From Streptomyces sp. JJ66 (lineage in GTDB: Bacteria; Actinomycetota; Actinomycetes; Streptomycetales; Streptomycetaceae): DNA of 64,000 nt. Under the pieces are notes generated by a model that made no database searches, was not told the DNA's origin, and saw only the letters and a list, made by a program, of their open reading frames with translations. The stretch's first letter is position 1. Every line of letters starts with the position of its first letter. The stretch covers positions 396,383-460,382 of the forward strand of contig NZ_JAEVFI010000001.1 in the NCBI RefSeq assembly GCF_019303495.1. The letters are read 5' to 3'. Positions 45,156 to 60,041 of this stretch are shown here, piece after piece. Both the position numbers and the translations under genes were made by a program.

Positions 45156-45941
45156 ATGCCCGAGGGAGATACGGTCTGGCGCACCGCGCGACGCCTGGAC
45201 GAGGCGCTGTCCGGCGCCCGGCTGGAGCACGGTGAGCTGCGGGTTCCGGCGTTCGCGGCGGCGGAGCTGGCTGGCCGGGTGGTGCTGGAGACCCTGCCGC
45301 GCGGCAAGCACCTGCTGACGCGGCTCAGCGGTGGCCTCACTCTGCACTCGCACCTGCGGATGGACGGCGCCTGGCGCCTCTACCCGGCGGGCGACCGCTG
45401 GACGGGCGGACCGGGCCACGAGATCCGCGCGGTGCTCGCCTCGGCCACCACCGCGGCGGTCGGCTACCGGCTGCCGGTGCTGGAGCTGCTGCCCACCCCG
45501 GCTGAGCCGGACGCCGTCGGGCACCTTGGCCCGGACCTCCTCGGCCCCGACTGGGACGCCGCCGAAGCGCTGCGACGGCTGCGCACCGTCCCGGAGCGCG
45601 CGATCGGTGAGGCCCTGCTGGACCAGCGCAACCTCGCCGGGGTGGGCAACGTCTACCGCTCCGAGCTGTGCTTCCTGACCCGCGTCCTGCCCTGGACGCC
45701 GGTCGCGGACGTGCCGCACCCCGAGCGCCTGCTACGGCTGGCGCAGCGCCTGCTGGAGGTGAACAAGACCCGGGCTGAGCGCTGCACCACCGGGGACCGC
45801 CGCCGCGGCCGCATGCTGTGGGTCTACGGCCGCCACCGCAAACCCTGCCTGCGCTGCGGCACGCCCGTTCGCCGCGCCGAAGCCCCCGGCCCCCACGGCT
45901 CCTCCCGCCCGCTGTACTGGTGCGCCCACTGTCAGCGGTGA
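45156..45941 (+). CDS. nei: Endonuclease VIII-type DNA glycosylase (Fpg/Nei family)
   Basis: Nei-type enzymes excise oxidised pyrimidines and nick abasic sites. The protein (261 residues) starts MPEGDTVWRTARRLDEAL, with Pro2 as nucleophile and Glu3 as acid; PEGDTV points to the Nei rather than Fpg branch. The H2TH region is around ERAIGEALLDQRNLAGVGNVYRSE, here beginning from EALLDQRNLAGVGN. A C-terminal zinc finger has CLRCG and CAHCQR. It follows lhr by 40 nt. Confidence 0.93.
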   Translation: MPEGDTVWRTARRLDEALSGARLEHGELRVPAFAAAELAGRVVLETLPRGKHLLTRLSGGLTLHSHLRMDGAWRLYPAGDRWTGGPGHEIRAVLASATTAAVGYRLPVLELLPTPAEPDAVGHLGPDLLGPDWDAAEALRRLRTVPERAIGEALLDQRNLAGVGNVYRSELCFLTRVLPWTPVADVPHPERLLRLAQRLLEVNKTRAERCTTGDRRRGRMLWVYGRHRKPCLRCGTPVRRAEAPGPHGSSRPLYWCAHCQR

Positions 45942-45963
45942 GGGGAGCGAAGGCGAGATCTGG

Positions 45964-45992
45964 GCACGGTGTCCCCAAGGTGGACACCGTGC
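45964..45992 (+). terminator. Stem-loop after nei
   Basis: Perfect 11-nt arms (45964-45974 and 45982-45992) around a 7-nt loop lie 22 nt past the nei stop. Confidence 0.75.
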
Positions 45993-46068
45993 ACGTCTGG
46001 GGCCGTCCCGGGCCTGCCGGTGGCTTCGCGTGCCTGCACGGGTGGCCGCCTCGGGGCTGAAACGCACG

Positions 46069-46094
46069 GTGCCGAGGCCCGGGGGCCTCGGCAC
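46069..46094 (-). terminator. Stem-loop after clgR
   Basis: Perfect 12-nt arms (46069-46080 and 46083-46094) meet with only two unpaired bases, so the real loop opens further. It is 22 nt past the clgR stop. Confidence 0.75.
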
Positions 46095-46116
46095 GCGGTG
46101 TCGAACGTAAGGGTGG

Positions 46117-46497
46117 TCAGGCGGCGACGACGTCCACGGCCTCCTGGGGCCGCTTGATCGTCACGCGCTCGTCCGGCCGACCGGTGACGGAGGTGACCGA
46201 CACCGGGTTGAGCATGGGCCGCATCGGCGCGGGTACCGCATCGCTGGCGGCCGACTGAGCCAGCTCGGCCAGGGCCAGTTCGTCGCTGACCTCACGCATC
46301 AGCTCGGACATCGGGACGTCCAGCGCGTCACAGATAGACGACAGCAGCTCGGAGGAAGCCTCCTTCTGCCCCCGTTCCACCTCGGACAGGTAGCCGAGTG
46401 AGACGCGCGCGGATGCGGAGACTTCGCGCAGGGTACGGCCCTGACGCTGGCGCTGCCGACGCAGCACGTCACCCAGCAGGCGACGGAGCAGAATCAT
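46117..46497 (-). CDS. clgR: Clp-gene transcriptional regulator ClgR
   Basis: ClgR is an actinobacterial XRE-family activator of clp protease and related genes, itself degraded by Clp. The 126-residue product has an HTH at about 15-70 ([32 protein letters not shown]). The C-terminus is VDVVAA; the terminal Ala-Ala resembles the degradation signal reported for the Streptomyces protein. Its place after rimO-pgsA-cinA matches the conserved clgR locus of actinobacteria. It lies 94 nt after cinA. Confidence 0.9.
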   Translation of the reverse strand: MILLRRLLGDVLRRQRQRQGRTLREVSASARVSLGYLSEVERGQKEASSELLSSICDALDVPMSELMREVSDELALAELAQSAASDAVPAPMRPMLNPVSVTSVTGRPDERVTIKRPQEAVDVVAA

Positions 46498-46591
46498 CGG
46501 TGGCTCCCTCCTCGGACCGTGGACCTGAATCCTTCATGCCCCACCGTACCGCCTACAACCGTGGCCGTGCGGGGAGCTATCTCGTGTTCAC

Positions 46592-47122
46592 TCAGGGCTG
46601 CAAACATCCTTTCTCCCCTCGGTGTTCCGTACCCTGTCCCCCGGCCTTCCCCAGAACTTCCGCGCGCAGGAGGCGGAGAGCGGCCTGAACGCTGTCCCGC
46701 CGGATCCGCGCGCGGTCACCGTCGAAGTCCAGGCTGCGGGCACTCACCTCGCCGCCTGGTCCGGCGACGGCCACGTGGACCCGGCCGACCGGCTGCCCGT
46801 CCTGCGGATCGGGCCCGGCGACTCCGGTGGTGGCCACGCTCCAGTGGGTACCCAGCAGCTCCCGCACTCCACCCGCCATCTGCCGCGCGACGTCGGCGTT
46901 CACCGCGCCGCGCTCGGCGAGCAGCGTGCCGTCTACGCCCAGCAGGCGCGACTTCAGCTCGGTGGCGTAGGCGGTCACCGAGCCCGCGAAGGCCCGGGAG
47001 GCGCCGGGGACGGCGGTGAGGGCGGCGGCGACCAGCCCCCCGGTGAGAGATTCCGCCGCGCTGACCGTCTCCCCGCGCGCCACGAGGAGCCCGATCGCCG
47101 CTGCCGCGCTGTCGTCGGTCAT
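46592..47122 (-). CDS. cinA: CinA-family nicotinamide-nucleotide amidohydrolase (PncC type)
   Basis: This 176-residue protein is the stand-alone C-terminal CinA domain, which deamidates nicotinamide mononucleotide in pyridine nucleotide salvage. Typical motifs are SAAESLTGGLVAAALTAVPGAS, SVTAYATELKSRLLGV and ATTGVAGPDPQDGQPVGRV. The ATG at 47122 overlaps the pgsA stop (ATGA), implying coupling; the longer upstream frame is the shadow of pgsA. Confidence 0.92.
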   Translation of the reverse strand: MTDDSAAAAIGLLVARGETVSAAESLTGGLVAAALTAVPGASRAFAGSVTAYATELKSRLLGVDGTLLAERGAVNADVARQMAGGVRELLGTHWSVATTGVAGPDPQDGQPVGRVHVAVAGPGGEVSARSLDFDGDRARIRRDSVQAALRLLRAEVLGKAGGQGTEHRGEKGCLQP

Positions 47123-47757
47123 GACGCCTGCTCCGCGGCCCGCCCGGCCCGGCGCAGCCGGGCGGCCTGGTGTACGTACTCCACCGCGCTGGCGACGGTC
47201 AGCACCACGGCGGCGGCCATGACCCACCAGCGCAGTGAGGCCAGCGGCCCGTCCAGCACGAGGATGTACATGCCGACGGCGACGCCCTGGAACAGCGTCT
47301 TGAGCTTGCCGCCCCGGGAGGCGGGGATCACCCCGTAGCGGATGACCCAGAACCGCATCAGCGTGATGCCCAGCTCGCGGCCCACGATGACGCCGGTCAC
47401 CCACCAGGGCAGGTCGCCCAGTACGGACAGGCACACCAGCGCGGCGCCCATGATCGCCTTGTCCGCGATGGGGTCGGCGATTTTGCCGAAGTCGGTGACG
47501 AGGTCGTAACGGCGCGCCAGCTCACCGTCGAACAGGTCGGTGATCATGGCGACGGTGAACGTGGCCCAGGCCAGTGAGCGCCAGCCGGGGTCATGGCCGC
47601 CGTCGGCGACCATGAGCAGGACGAAGACCGGCACCAGGGCCAGCCGGAGCATGGTCAGGAGGTTGGCGATGTTCCACAGGCTCACGTTCCGGGCGGCGGT
47701 CCGGTGCGCCGGTGCCAGGGGACCGCTCCCGGCCGTGGAGGCCGGGATGCCTGTCAT
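47119..47757 (-). CDS. pgsA: CDP-diacylglycerol-glycerol-3-phosphate 3-phosphatidyltransferase
   Basis: This 212-residue membrane enzyme makes phosphatidylglycerol phosphate. The CDP-alcohol phosphotransferase signature is complete in [18 protein letters not shown] followed by [10 protein letters not shown]. Several hydrophobic spans are present ([33 protein letters not shown]). Its ATG overlaps the rimO stop, and its stop overlaps the cinA start, so rimO-pgsA-cinA is a tightly coupled operon. Some actinobacterial homologues at this locus make other phospholipids, so the exact alcohol acceptor is inferred. Confidence 0.9.
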   Translation of the reverse strand: MTGIPASTAGSGPLAPAHRTAARNVSLWNIANLLTMLRLALVPVFVLLMVADGGHDPGWRSLAWATFTVAMITDLFDGELARRYDLVTDFGKIADPIADKAIMGAALVCLSVLGDLPWWVTGVIVGRELGITLMRFWVIRYGVIPASRGGKLKTLFQGVAVGMYILVLDGPLASLRWWVMAAAVVLTVASAVEYVHQAARLRRAGRAAEQAS

Positions 47758-49229
47758 GGGGACGCCTCCTCCACGGTTGCCGGCTCAGCGACCAGGTCAA
47801 CGCCCTCGGCCGCCAGCGCCTTCGCTTCGACCATACGTCCGGGGGTGAGCCCGGCGCAGCCGGGACCGGTCAGGCGTACCTGGCCGTCGGTCTCGGGTGC
47901 CTGGTGGGCGGCGCGGCCGAGTACGCCCTCGTCCGCGTCGACGCTCTCCACCAGCACCGACAGCCGCTCGCCCACCCGTTCCTCGGCACGCTGCGCGGTC
48001 AGCTCCTCGGCGAGCGGTGTGAGGTGCGCCAGCCGCTCGGCGACGGCTTCCGGTGCCAGCTTGTCGGCGTAGCCGGCGGCCTCGGTGCCGTCCTCGTCGG
48101 AGTAGCCGAAGACCCCGATGGCGTCCAGTCGCGCCCCGGTCAGGAAGCGCTCCAGTTCGGCGAAGTCGGCCTCGCGCTCACCGGGGAAGCCGACGATGAA
48201 GTTGGAGCGCACTCCGGCCTGCGGCGCCTTGGCCCGGATGGTCTCCAGCAGCTCCCAGAAGCGCTCGGTGTCCCCGAAGCGGCGCATGGCGCGCAGCACG
48301 GTGGGCGCGGCGTGCTGGAAGGACAGGTCGAAGTAGGGCGCGACGTTTTCGGTGCCGGCGAGCACGTCGATCAGGCCGGGCCGCAGCTCGGCGGGCTGCA
48401 GGTAGCTGACGCGGACGCGTTCGATGCCCTCGACGGCGGCCAGTTCGGGCAGCAGCGTCTCCAGCAGCCGGATGTCGCCGAGGTCCTTGCCGTAGGAGGT
48501 GTTGTTCTCCGAGACCAGCATGATCTCCTTCACGCCCTGCCCGGCCAGCCAGCGGGTTTCGCCCAGCACGTCAGCGGGGCGGCGGGAGACGAAGGAGCCC
48601 CGGAAGGAGGGGATGGCGCAGAAGGTACAGCGCCGGTCGCAGCCCGAAGCGAGCTTGACGGACGCGACGGGGCTGGTCTCCAGGCGGCGGCGCAGCGGGG
48701 CGCGGGGGCCGGAGGCGGGCGCCAGCCCGTCGGGCAGGTCGGCCGGAACGGAGTGCGGGGCCTCGCCGTGACCGGGCAGCGCCACGCCTGAGTCCTGCCG
48801 CTCGGCGGGGCTGATGGGCAGCAGCTTGCGCCGGTCGCGCGGGACGTGCGGGGTGTGCACACCGCCGGAGAGGATGGTCTGGAGCCGCTCGGAGATGTCG
48901 GTGTAGTCGTCGAAGCCGAGCACGCCGTCGGCCTCGGGCAGCGCCTCGGCCAGCTCCTTGCCGTACCGCTCGGCCATGCAGCCGACGGCGACGACGGCCT
49001 GGGTGCGGCCGGAGCTCTTGAGGTCACCGGCTTCCAGCAGTGCGTCGACGGAGTCCTTCTTGGCGGCCTCGACGAAGCCGCAGGTGTTGACGACGGCCAC
49101 GTCGGCGTCGGTGGCGTCGGGCACGAGCTGCCAGCCGTCCGCTGCCAGCCGGCCCGCCAGCTCCTCGGAGTCCACTTCGTTTCGGGCGCAGCCGAGAGTG
49201 ACCAGGGCGACGGTACGGCGATCGGGCAT
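47754..49229 (-). CDS. rimO: Ribosomal protein S12 methylthiotransferase RimO
   Basis: RimO methylthiolates the conserved Asp of ribosomal protein S12. The product has 491 residues and begins [26 protein letters not shown], the RimO-type first cysteine block. [21 protein letters not shown] and [12 protein letters not shown] complete the N-terminal cluster site, and the radical SAM motif is [16 protein letters not shown] domain ends the protein. An insertion of about 35 residues between [10 protein letters not shown] and [10 protein letters not shown] is longer than I expect but is common in actinobacteria. It is the first gene of rimO-pgsA-cinA-clgR. Confidence 0.94.
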   Translation of the reverse strand: MPDRRTVALVTLGCARNEVDSEELAGRLAADGWQLVPDATDADVAVVNTCGFVEAAKKDSVDALLEAGDLKSSGRTQAVVAVGCMAERYGKELAEALPEADGVLGFDDYTDISERLQTILSGGVHTPHVPRDRRKLLPISPAERQDSGVALPGHGEAPHSVPADLPDGLAPASGPRAPLRRRLETSPVASVKLASGCDRRCTFCAIPSFRGSFVSRRPADVLGETRWLAGQGVKEIMLVSENNTSYGKDLGDIRLLETLLPELAAVEGIERVRVSYLQPAELRPGLIDVLAGTENVAPYFDLSFQHAAPTVLRAMRRFGDTERFWELLETIRAKAPQAGVRSNFIVGFPGEREADFAELERFLTGARLDAIGVFGYSDEDGTEAAGYADKLAPEAVAERLAHLTPLAEELTAQRAEERVGERLSVLVESVDADEGVLGRAAHQAPETDGQVRLTGPGCAGLTPGRMVEAKALAAEGVDLVAEPATVEEASP

Positions 49230-49351
49230 GCGCTCACCCTACTTCGTTCCGCCCCGCGCGACGGCCGGGCCCCGCTGGTGCGGAAACCCGGCCGGAGGGA
49301 CGACAACGGACGACGGGGGCACGCGCAGGGGCACGCACAAGAGCCGTGGGC

Positions 49352-50194
49352 TCACCCCTGGGCCGGGTCCCCCTTGGTGTAGCTGACGCGCTGGACCTGG
49401 CCGACCTCCCCGACCGGCTCGACCTGCTTGCCGTTGACGAAGATCTGCACGGCGCCAGCGTTGCCGAGCACCAGGTCGATCTTCTCGTCGTCGGTGAAGG
49501 TCTCGCTCTCGCCGTCCTTGAGCACACCCTCATGCAGGTAGCGGCCGGTGTGGTCCTTAGCGGAGATCCAGCTGTTGCCGCCGTCCGCGACGAGCTTGAC
49601 GGTCACCTTGTCGGCCGGGGCCGCGGCGATGGGGCTCTGAGTCGGCTCCGGTTCGGGCTCGGGTTCCTTCTCCTCGGCGGGCGCGCTCGGGGAGGCGGAG
49701 GCGGTTTGCTGGTCGGTGGCCACGGTGTCGCCGCCGTTGTCACCGCCGCCGAAGAAGGTGAAGCCGACGAAGCCGACGACTACGACGATCGCCGCGACCA
49801 TGGCCGCCGTCCAGTTGGGGCGGCGGCGTTCGGGCTTGAGGCGTTCGGCTTCGAACAGTGGTGCGGCCTCGGTGGGCTGGGGGCGCCCGCCGTGCTCGGC
49901 GTCGTACCGCGCCACCAGGGGGTCCGGGTCGGCGCCGACGGCCTTGGCCAGGGAGCGGATGTGGCCGCGGGCGTACACGTCGCCGCCGCAGCGGGAGAAG
50001 TCGTCCTGCTCGATCGCGTGCACGATGGGGACACGCACGCGGGTCGCGGAGCTGACCTGTTCGACGGTCAGACCGGCGTCCACGCGGGCCTGGCTGAGAA
50101 AGCGGCCGAGAGTGGGCCGTTCCTCCTCGGGCAGGGCTGAAGTGCGGTCCTCTTCGGGTGAGTTGCCGGGGCTTCCGGGAGTGCCGATGGACAC
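49352..50194 (-). CDS. RodZ-like HTH membrane protein (DUF4115)
   Basis: The 280-residue product (GTG at 50194, MSIGTPGSPG, with AAAGG upstream) has an N-terminal XRE-type HTH (about 27-95, TLGRFLSQARVDAGLTVEQVSSATRV), a single membrane span at about 129-149, a Pro-Glu repeat linker and an extracytoplasmic DUF4115 domain (TVKLVADGGNSWISAKDHTG). This is the layout of RodZ, which links cytoskeleton and cell wall in rods; in streptomycetes the role is not settled. It lies between ftsK and rimO on the same strand. Confidence 0.85.
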   Translation of the reverse strand: MSIGTPGSPGNSPEEDRTSALPEEERPTLGRFLSQARVDAGLTVEQVSSATRVRVPIVHAIEQDDFSRCGGDVYARGHIRSLAKAVGADPDPLVARYDAEHGGRPQPTEAAPLFEAERLKPERRRPNWTAAMVAAIVVVVGFVGFTFFGGGDNGGDTVATDQQTASASPSAPAEEKEPEPEPEPTQSPIAAAPADKVTVKLVADGGNSWISAKDHTGRYLHEGVLKDGESETFTDDEKIDLVLGNAGAVQIFVNGKQVEPVGEVGQVQRVSYTKGDPAQG

Positions 50195-50490
50195 GAGGGC
50201 GCCTTTCGAGCGTGTAGCCACCTGCTGGGCATTCAGTCTAGAGGTGTCAGGAGCGGAGCGGGCAAGCGGGCGTACGGACTGTGTGGGCCATCGGGAGGGC
50301 CTGCCACCCGAAGGGCTGCCCCGTACCGCCACGCGGGAAGCGCGACGGACAAGGTGATGTTCCGCTTACCCGCTTAACGTGACGTATGGCATAACGAAAC
50401 GGTTGCCCGGGTGTTCCTTACGGTTGGGCTTCGTCCCGGTCACGGCCTGGACTCGCCTGCCCGTCTCCCCCGTGCTCCCGCCCCCGCACG
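50195..50490 (-). promoter_or_regulatory. ftsK-rodZ-like spacer with probable promoter
   Basis: The 296-nt gap has no gene. Its middle (about 50355-50425) is clearly richer in A and T than its surroundings and is the likeliest promoter site for the RodZ-like gene. No terminator stem for ftsK stands out. Confidence 0.4.
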
Positions 50491-53238
50491 TCACGCCTCA
50501 CCGCGGATCGTGGCCAGCACGCCGTCCAGGTCTTCGGGCTTCACCAGGACGTCGCGGGCCTTGGAGCCCTCACTGGGTCCGACGATCTCGCGGCTTTCCA
50601 TCAGGTCCATCAGCCGCCCGGCCTTGGCGAAGCCGACGCGCAGCTTGCGCTGGAGCATCGAGGTGGAGCCGAACTGGGTGGAGACGACCAGCTCGGCCGC
50701 CTGGCACAGCAGGTCCAGGTCGTCGCCGATCTCCTCGTCGATCTCCTTCTTCTGCTTCTGCCCCGTGGTCACGTCGTCCCGGAAGACGGGCGCCATCTGC
50801 TCCTTGCAGTGCGCCACGACGGCGCGGATCTCGTCCTCGGTGACGAAGGACCCCTGCATACGGGTGGGCTTGCCCGCGCCCATGGGCAGGAACAGCCCGT
50901 CACCCTTGCCGATCAGTTTCTCCGCGCCCGCCTGGTCGAGGATGACGCGGCTGTCGGCGAGCGAGGACGTGGCGAACGCCAGCCGGGAGGGCACGTTGGC
51001 CTTGATGAGCCCGGTGACGACGTCCACCGAGGGGCGCTGGGTGGCGAGCACCAGGTGGATGCCGGCGGCGCGGGCGAGCTGGGTGATGCGCACCACGGCG
51101 TCCTCCACATCGCGCGGAGCCACCATCATCAGGTCCGCCAGCTCATCCACGATGACCAGCAGGTACGGGTAGGGCGACAGTTCCCGCTCGCTGCCCTCGG
51201 GCGCGCTGACCTTCCCGGCGCGGACAGCGTGGTTGAAGTCGTCGATGTGCCGGAAGCCGAACGCCGCGAGGTCGTCGTAGCGCAGGTCCATCTCGCGCAC
51301 CACCCACTGCAGGGCCTCGGCGGCCTTCTTGGGGTTGGTGATGATGGGCGTGATCAGGTGCGGGATGCCCTCGTATGCGGTCAGCTCCACCCGCTTGGGG
51401 TCCACCAGCACCATGCGCACGTCCTCCGGGGTCGCCCGCATGAGGACCGAGGTGATCAGGCAGTTGATGCAGGAGGACTTGCCGGAGCCGGTGGCGCCCG
51501 CGATGAGGACGTGCGGCATGCGGGTGAGGTTGGCGTTGACGTAGCCGCCCTCGACGTCCTTGCCGAGCGCCACGACCATCGGGTGCTCCTCGCCCTGGGC
51601 GTGCGCCGAGCGCAGCACGTCCCCGACGTTGACCATCTCGCGGTCGGTGTTGGGGATCTCGATGCCGACGGCCGACTTGCCCGGGATCGGCGAGATGATG
51701 CGCACGTCGGGGCTGGCGACGGCGTAGGCGATGTTCTTGGTCAGCGCGGTGATCTTCTCCACCTTCACCGCGGGCCCCAGCTCCACCACGTAGCGGGTGA
51801 CGGTCGGGCCGCGGGTGAAGCCGGTGACCGAAGCGTCCACCTTGAACTCGGTGAACACGGTGGTGAGCGAGTCGACGACGGCGTCATTGGCGGCGCTGCG
51901 GGTGCGCCCGGGGCCGCCGCGCTCCAGCAGGTCCAGTGCGGGCAGGGCGTAGGTGATGTCCCCGGAGAGCTGGAGCTGCTCGGCCCGCGCCGGCAGGTCC
52001 CCCGCGGGCTCGGGCGCGGGCTTGGTGAGGTCCGGCACCGAGCCCGTCGCACGCGAGGTGCCTCCCCCCTCCCCACGGCCGCTACCGGCGCGGCGCCGGA
52101 CGGGTGCGGCGTCCACCTCCCCCGAGTGCTCGTCCTCCTCCGCGCGCTCGGCGGAGACGGTCGAGCTGATCCCGGCGACCAGCGGCGAGGGCTGCACGCC
52201 GTGCAGCAGAGCACCGTCGAGGTCGGCGGCGGCAGCGGCGGCGAGGTCCACGGCGTCCAGCGAGCTGCCGTCGCGGCGCGTTCCGGAGCCGGTGGCGAAC
52301 GCGGGCCGCCGCTCCCCGCCGCGCGTGCGCCGACCGCCCCGGCGACGCGGGTCCAAGGCCCCCTGCCCGCCCTCCTCGGGCACGGTCTCCCCGCGCGGGT
52401 CGGCGCGGCGCTGGCGCGGCGGGGCCTGCCGGGCGCCGGTGTCCGACTCCTCCCCCGGTTCCGGCGCGGCGACGACGCCCAGCCGCTCCCCGAGTTGCCG
52501 CAACCGCTGCGGGATGGCGTTGACCGGCGTCGCGGTGACCACCAGCAGGCCGAACACCGTCACCAGGACGAGCAGCGGTACGGCGAGCACTTCGGTGACG
52601 GTGTAGATCAGCGGCATGGCCGCGCCCCAGCCGATGAGCCCGCCGGCGTCCCGCAGCGCCTCATCTCCCCCACCGCGCCCGGGGGCCCCGCACGCGATGT
52701 GCACCAGCCCCAGTACGCCGACGACTAGCGCGGACAGTCCGATGACGATGCGTCCGTTGGCCTCGGGCTGCTCGGGGTGCCGGATGAGCCGGACCACCAG
52801 CGCGCCGAGCAGTACCGGCACCAGCAGGTCAAGCCGTCCGAACGCGCCGGTGACGAGCATGGTGATGAGTTCACCGACCGGGCCGCGCAGGTCTGACCAG
52901 GTGCCGGCGGCGATGACGAGGGCGAGGCCGAGCAGCAGCAGCGCCAGGCCGTCCTTGCGGTGGGCCGGGTCCAGCCCCTTGGCGCCGCCCACTATGCCGC
53001 GCAGCACCGCACCGACGGTATGGGCGATGCCCAGCCAGATCGCGCGCAGCAGCCGGAAGATGCCGCCGGTCGGCGACGGCGCGGGCTTGGGCGGCGCCTT
53101 CCTCGCGGCCGCCTTCTTCGCCGGCGGCCTCTTCGGGGTGGCCTTCTTCGCACCGGCCGCCTTCGCCGGCGGCCTCGCCGCTGCCTTCTTCGCGGGCGCC
53201 TTTCCCGCGGCACCGCTGCCGGACGTACGTGAGGCCAT
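50491..53238 (-). CDS. ftsK: DNA translocase FtsK
   Basis: FtsK pumps chromosomal DNA at septa; in streptomycetes it works during sporulation septation. The ATG at 53238 gives 915 residues. A basic, Ala/Lys/Pro-rich tail (about 1-57) is followed by four or so membrane spans to about 240, a long charged linker, and the motor domain with Walker A AGATGSGKSS and Walker B LLVIVDELADLMM. The C-terminal gamma winged helix (LCQAAELVVSTQFGSTSMLQ) that reads DNA polarity is intact. The frame upstream of 53238 lacks similarity. Confidence 0.94.
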   Translation of the reverse strand: MASRTSGSGAAGKAPAKKAAARPPAKAAGAKKATPKRPPAKKAAARKAPPKPAPSPTGGIFRLLRAIWLGIAHTVGAVLRGIVGGAKGLDPAHRKDGLALLLLGLALVIAAGTWSDLRGPVGELITMLVTGAFGRLDLLVPVLLGALVVRLIRHPEQPEANGRIVIGLSALVVGVLGLVHIACGAPGRGGGDEALRDAGGLIGWGAAMPLIYTVTEVLAVPLLVLVTVFGLLVVTATPVNAIPQRLRQLGERLGVVAAPEPGEESDTGARQAPPRQRRADPRGETVPEEGGQGALDPRRRGGRRTRGGERRPAFATGSGTRRDGSSLDAVDLAAAAAADLDGALLHGVQPSPLVAGISSTVSAERAEEDEHSGEVDAAPVRRRAGSGRGEGGGTSRATGSVPDLTKPAPEPAGDLPARAEQLQLSGDITYALPALDLLERGGPGRTRSAANDAVVDSLTTVFTEFKVDASVTGFTRGPTVTRYVVELGPAVKVEKITALTKNIAYAVASPDVRIISPIPGKSAVGIEIPNTDREMVNVGDVLRSAHAQGEEHPMVVALGKDVEGGYVNANLTRMPHVLIAGATGSGKSSCINCLITSVLMRATPEDVRMVLVDPKRVELTAYEGIPHLITPIITNPKKAAEALQWVVREMDLRYDDLAAFGFRHIDDFNHAVRAGKVSAPEGSERELSPYPYLLVIVDELADLMMVAPRDVEDAVVRITQLARAAGIHLVLATQRPSVDVVTGLIKANVPSRLAFATSSLADSRVILDQAGAEKLIGKGDGLFLPMGAGKPTRMQGSFVTEDEIRAVVAHCKEQMAPVFRDDVTTGQKQKKEIDEEIGDDLDLLCQAAELVVSTQFGSTSMLQRKLRVGFAKAGRLMDLMESREIVGPSEGSKARDVLVKPEDLDGVLATIRGEA

Positions 53239-53360
53239 GGTGGTGAGGTTACCGCCGCGGGCCGCGTGAGGCACGGACGGACCGCCGGGCCGGACGGGGT
53301 GCCCGTGCCGAAGGGGGCGGGGCGCCACCCGTGACGCGGCCTCAGCCGTGCGGCGTCAGC

Positions 53361-54035
53361 TCACTGCTGGGACGGCACCGAGGCGGGATGGCCGTCGGTG
53401 CCCGGCTCCAGCGCGTCAAGTGCCCGGCGCAGCCCGGTGAGTTTGCGTTCCAGGTGGGCGGCGGTGGCCACCGCACCGGCGTCCGCGTCGTCGCCCAGCT
53501 GCTTGGAGAGGGCCTCGGCCTGCTCCTCGACCGCCGCGAGCCGCGCGGACAGTTCGGCGAGCACACCCGCCGGGTCCTGCGCCTCCTCAGCGCCAGCGCC
53601 CGACTCCAGCTGGAGCCGCAGCAGTGACGCCTGCTCGCGCAGCTGGACGTTCTTCATGTACAGCTCGACGAACACCGACACCTTGGCACGCAGCACCCAG
53701 GGGTCGAACGGCTTGGAGATGTAATCGACCGCACCGGCCGCGTAGCCGCGGAAGGTGTGGTGCGGGCCGTGGTTGATGGCGGTGAGGAAGATAATCGGGA
53801 TGTCCCGGGTGCGTTCACGGCGCTTGATGTGCGCGGCCGTCTCGAAGCCGTCCATGCCCGGCATCTGAACGTCCAGCAGGATCACGGCGAAATCGTCCGT
53901 GAGCAATGCCTTGAGCGCTTCCTCCCCTGACGATGCCCGCACCAGCGTCTGATCGAGCGCGGAGAGGATCGCCTCCAGCGCCAGCAGATTCTCCGGCCGG
54001 TCATCGACCAGGAGGATCTTGGCCTTCTGCACCAT
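53361..54035 (-). CDS. osaB: Response regulator OsaB (osmoadaptation)
   Basis: The protein (224 residues from the ATG at 54035, MVQKAKILLVDDRPEN, with GGAGGA upstream) is a receiver domain with Asp55 in VILLDVQMPGMDG, Thr in FLTAIN and Lys in YISKPFDPWVLRAKV. A coiled-coil-like tail (about 125-215, VQLREQASLLRLQLE) replaces a DNA-binding domain. Position downstream of the OsaA kinase gene matches the osaAB pair of S. coelicolor, which is needed for growth and development under osmotic stress. It probably signals by protein contact. Confidence 0.88.
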   Translation of the reverse strand: MVQKAKILLVDDRPENLLALEAILSALDQTLVRASSGEEALKALLTDDFAVILLDVQMPGMDGFETAAHIKRRERTRDIPIIFLTAINHGPHHTFRGYAAGAVDYISKPFDPWVLRAKVSVFVELYMKNVQLREQASLLRLQLESGAGAEEAQDPAGVLAELSARLAAVEEQAEALSKQLGDDADAGAVATAAHLERKLTGLRRALDALEPGTDGHPASVPSQQ

Positions 54036-54355
54036 GGCCCGTCCTCCTCGCCCCGGTGGCACCTGGGGCACCACGTGTGGGGACGACTCCTTTGCGCCGC
54101 CCGTCCTTGTGCCGGTCATGGTAGCCGCACCCTGCGGGGCACCACACCCTGTTACCGAGATGTCACTGTGCACGCAGCGGGAACGCCCCGTACAACCGGG
54201 AGGTTCCCGAACGCCACAGTTCCACCCGGAACCGGCCACGGTCAGTCAACATACCTCCCTTCGGGGAAGCCTCACATATCGGCCCTGGCCGTGGTGTCCT
54301 CGGCTGCTCCTTGGCCGCCTGCCCTGGCCCGCGCGGCTGCGCTGCCGCCCTGCCC
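54036..54355 (-). promoter_or_regulatory. osaA-osaB spacer
   Basis: The 320-nt gap between the osaA stop and the osaB start has no gene. It holds the osaB ribosome binding site and a short dyad CGGGA-GGT-TCCCG at 54198-54210 that could be an operator. The length suggests osaB has its own promoter rather than relying only on osaA read-through. Confidence 0.45.
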
Positions 54356-59875
<5,520 letters not shown>

Positions 59876-60041
59876 CGTGTCCCTCCTGCAGGTTCGACGT
59901 TCCGCCCGCTGGCCTGGGCCAACTTTCCTAGTGTTTCACCTCGGCCCCTGGAGGCGATAACAGTTCGGCAGCATCGCACACCATGCCCGCGCCGGGCCGC
60001 CAGGGGATGGCACCGGGGCAGGCCACCACGAGGGGGAACAC

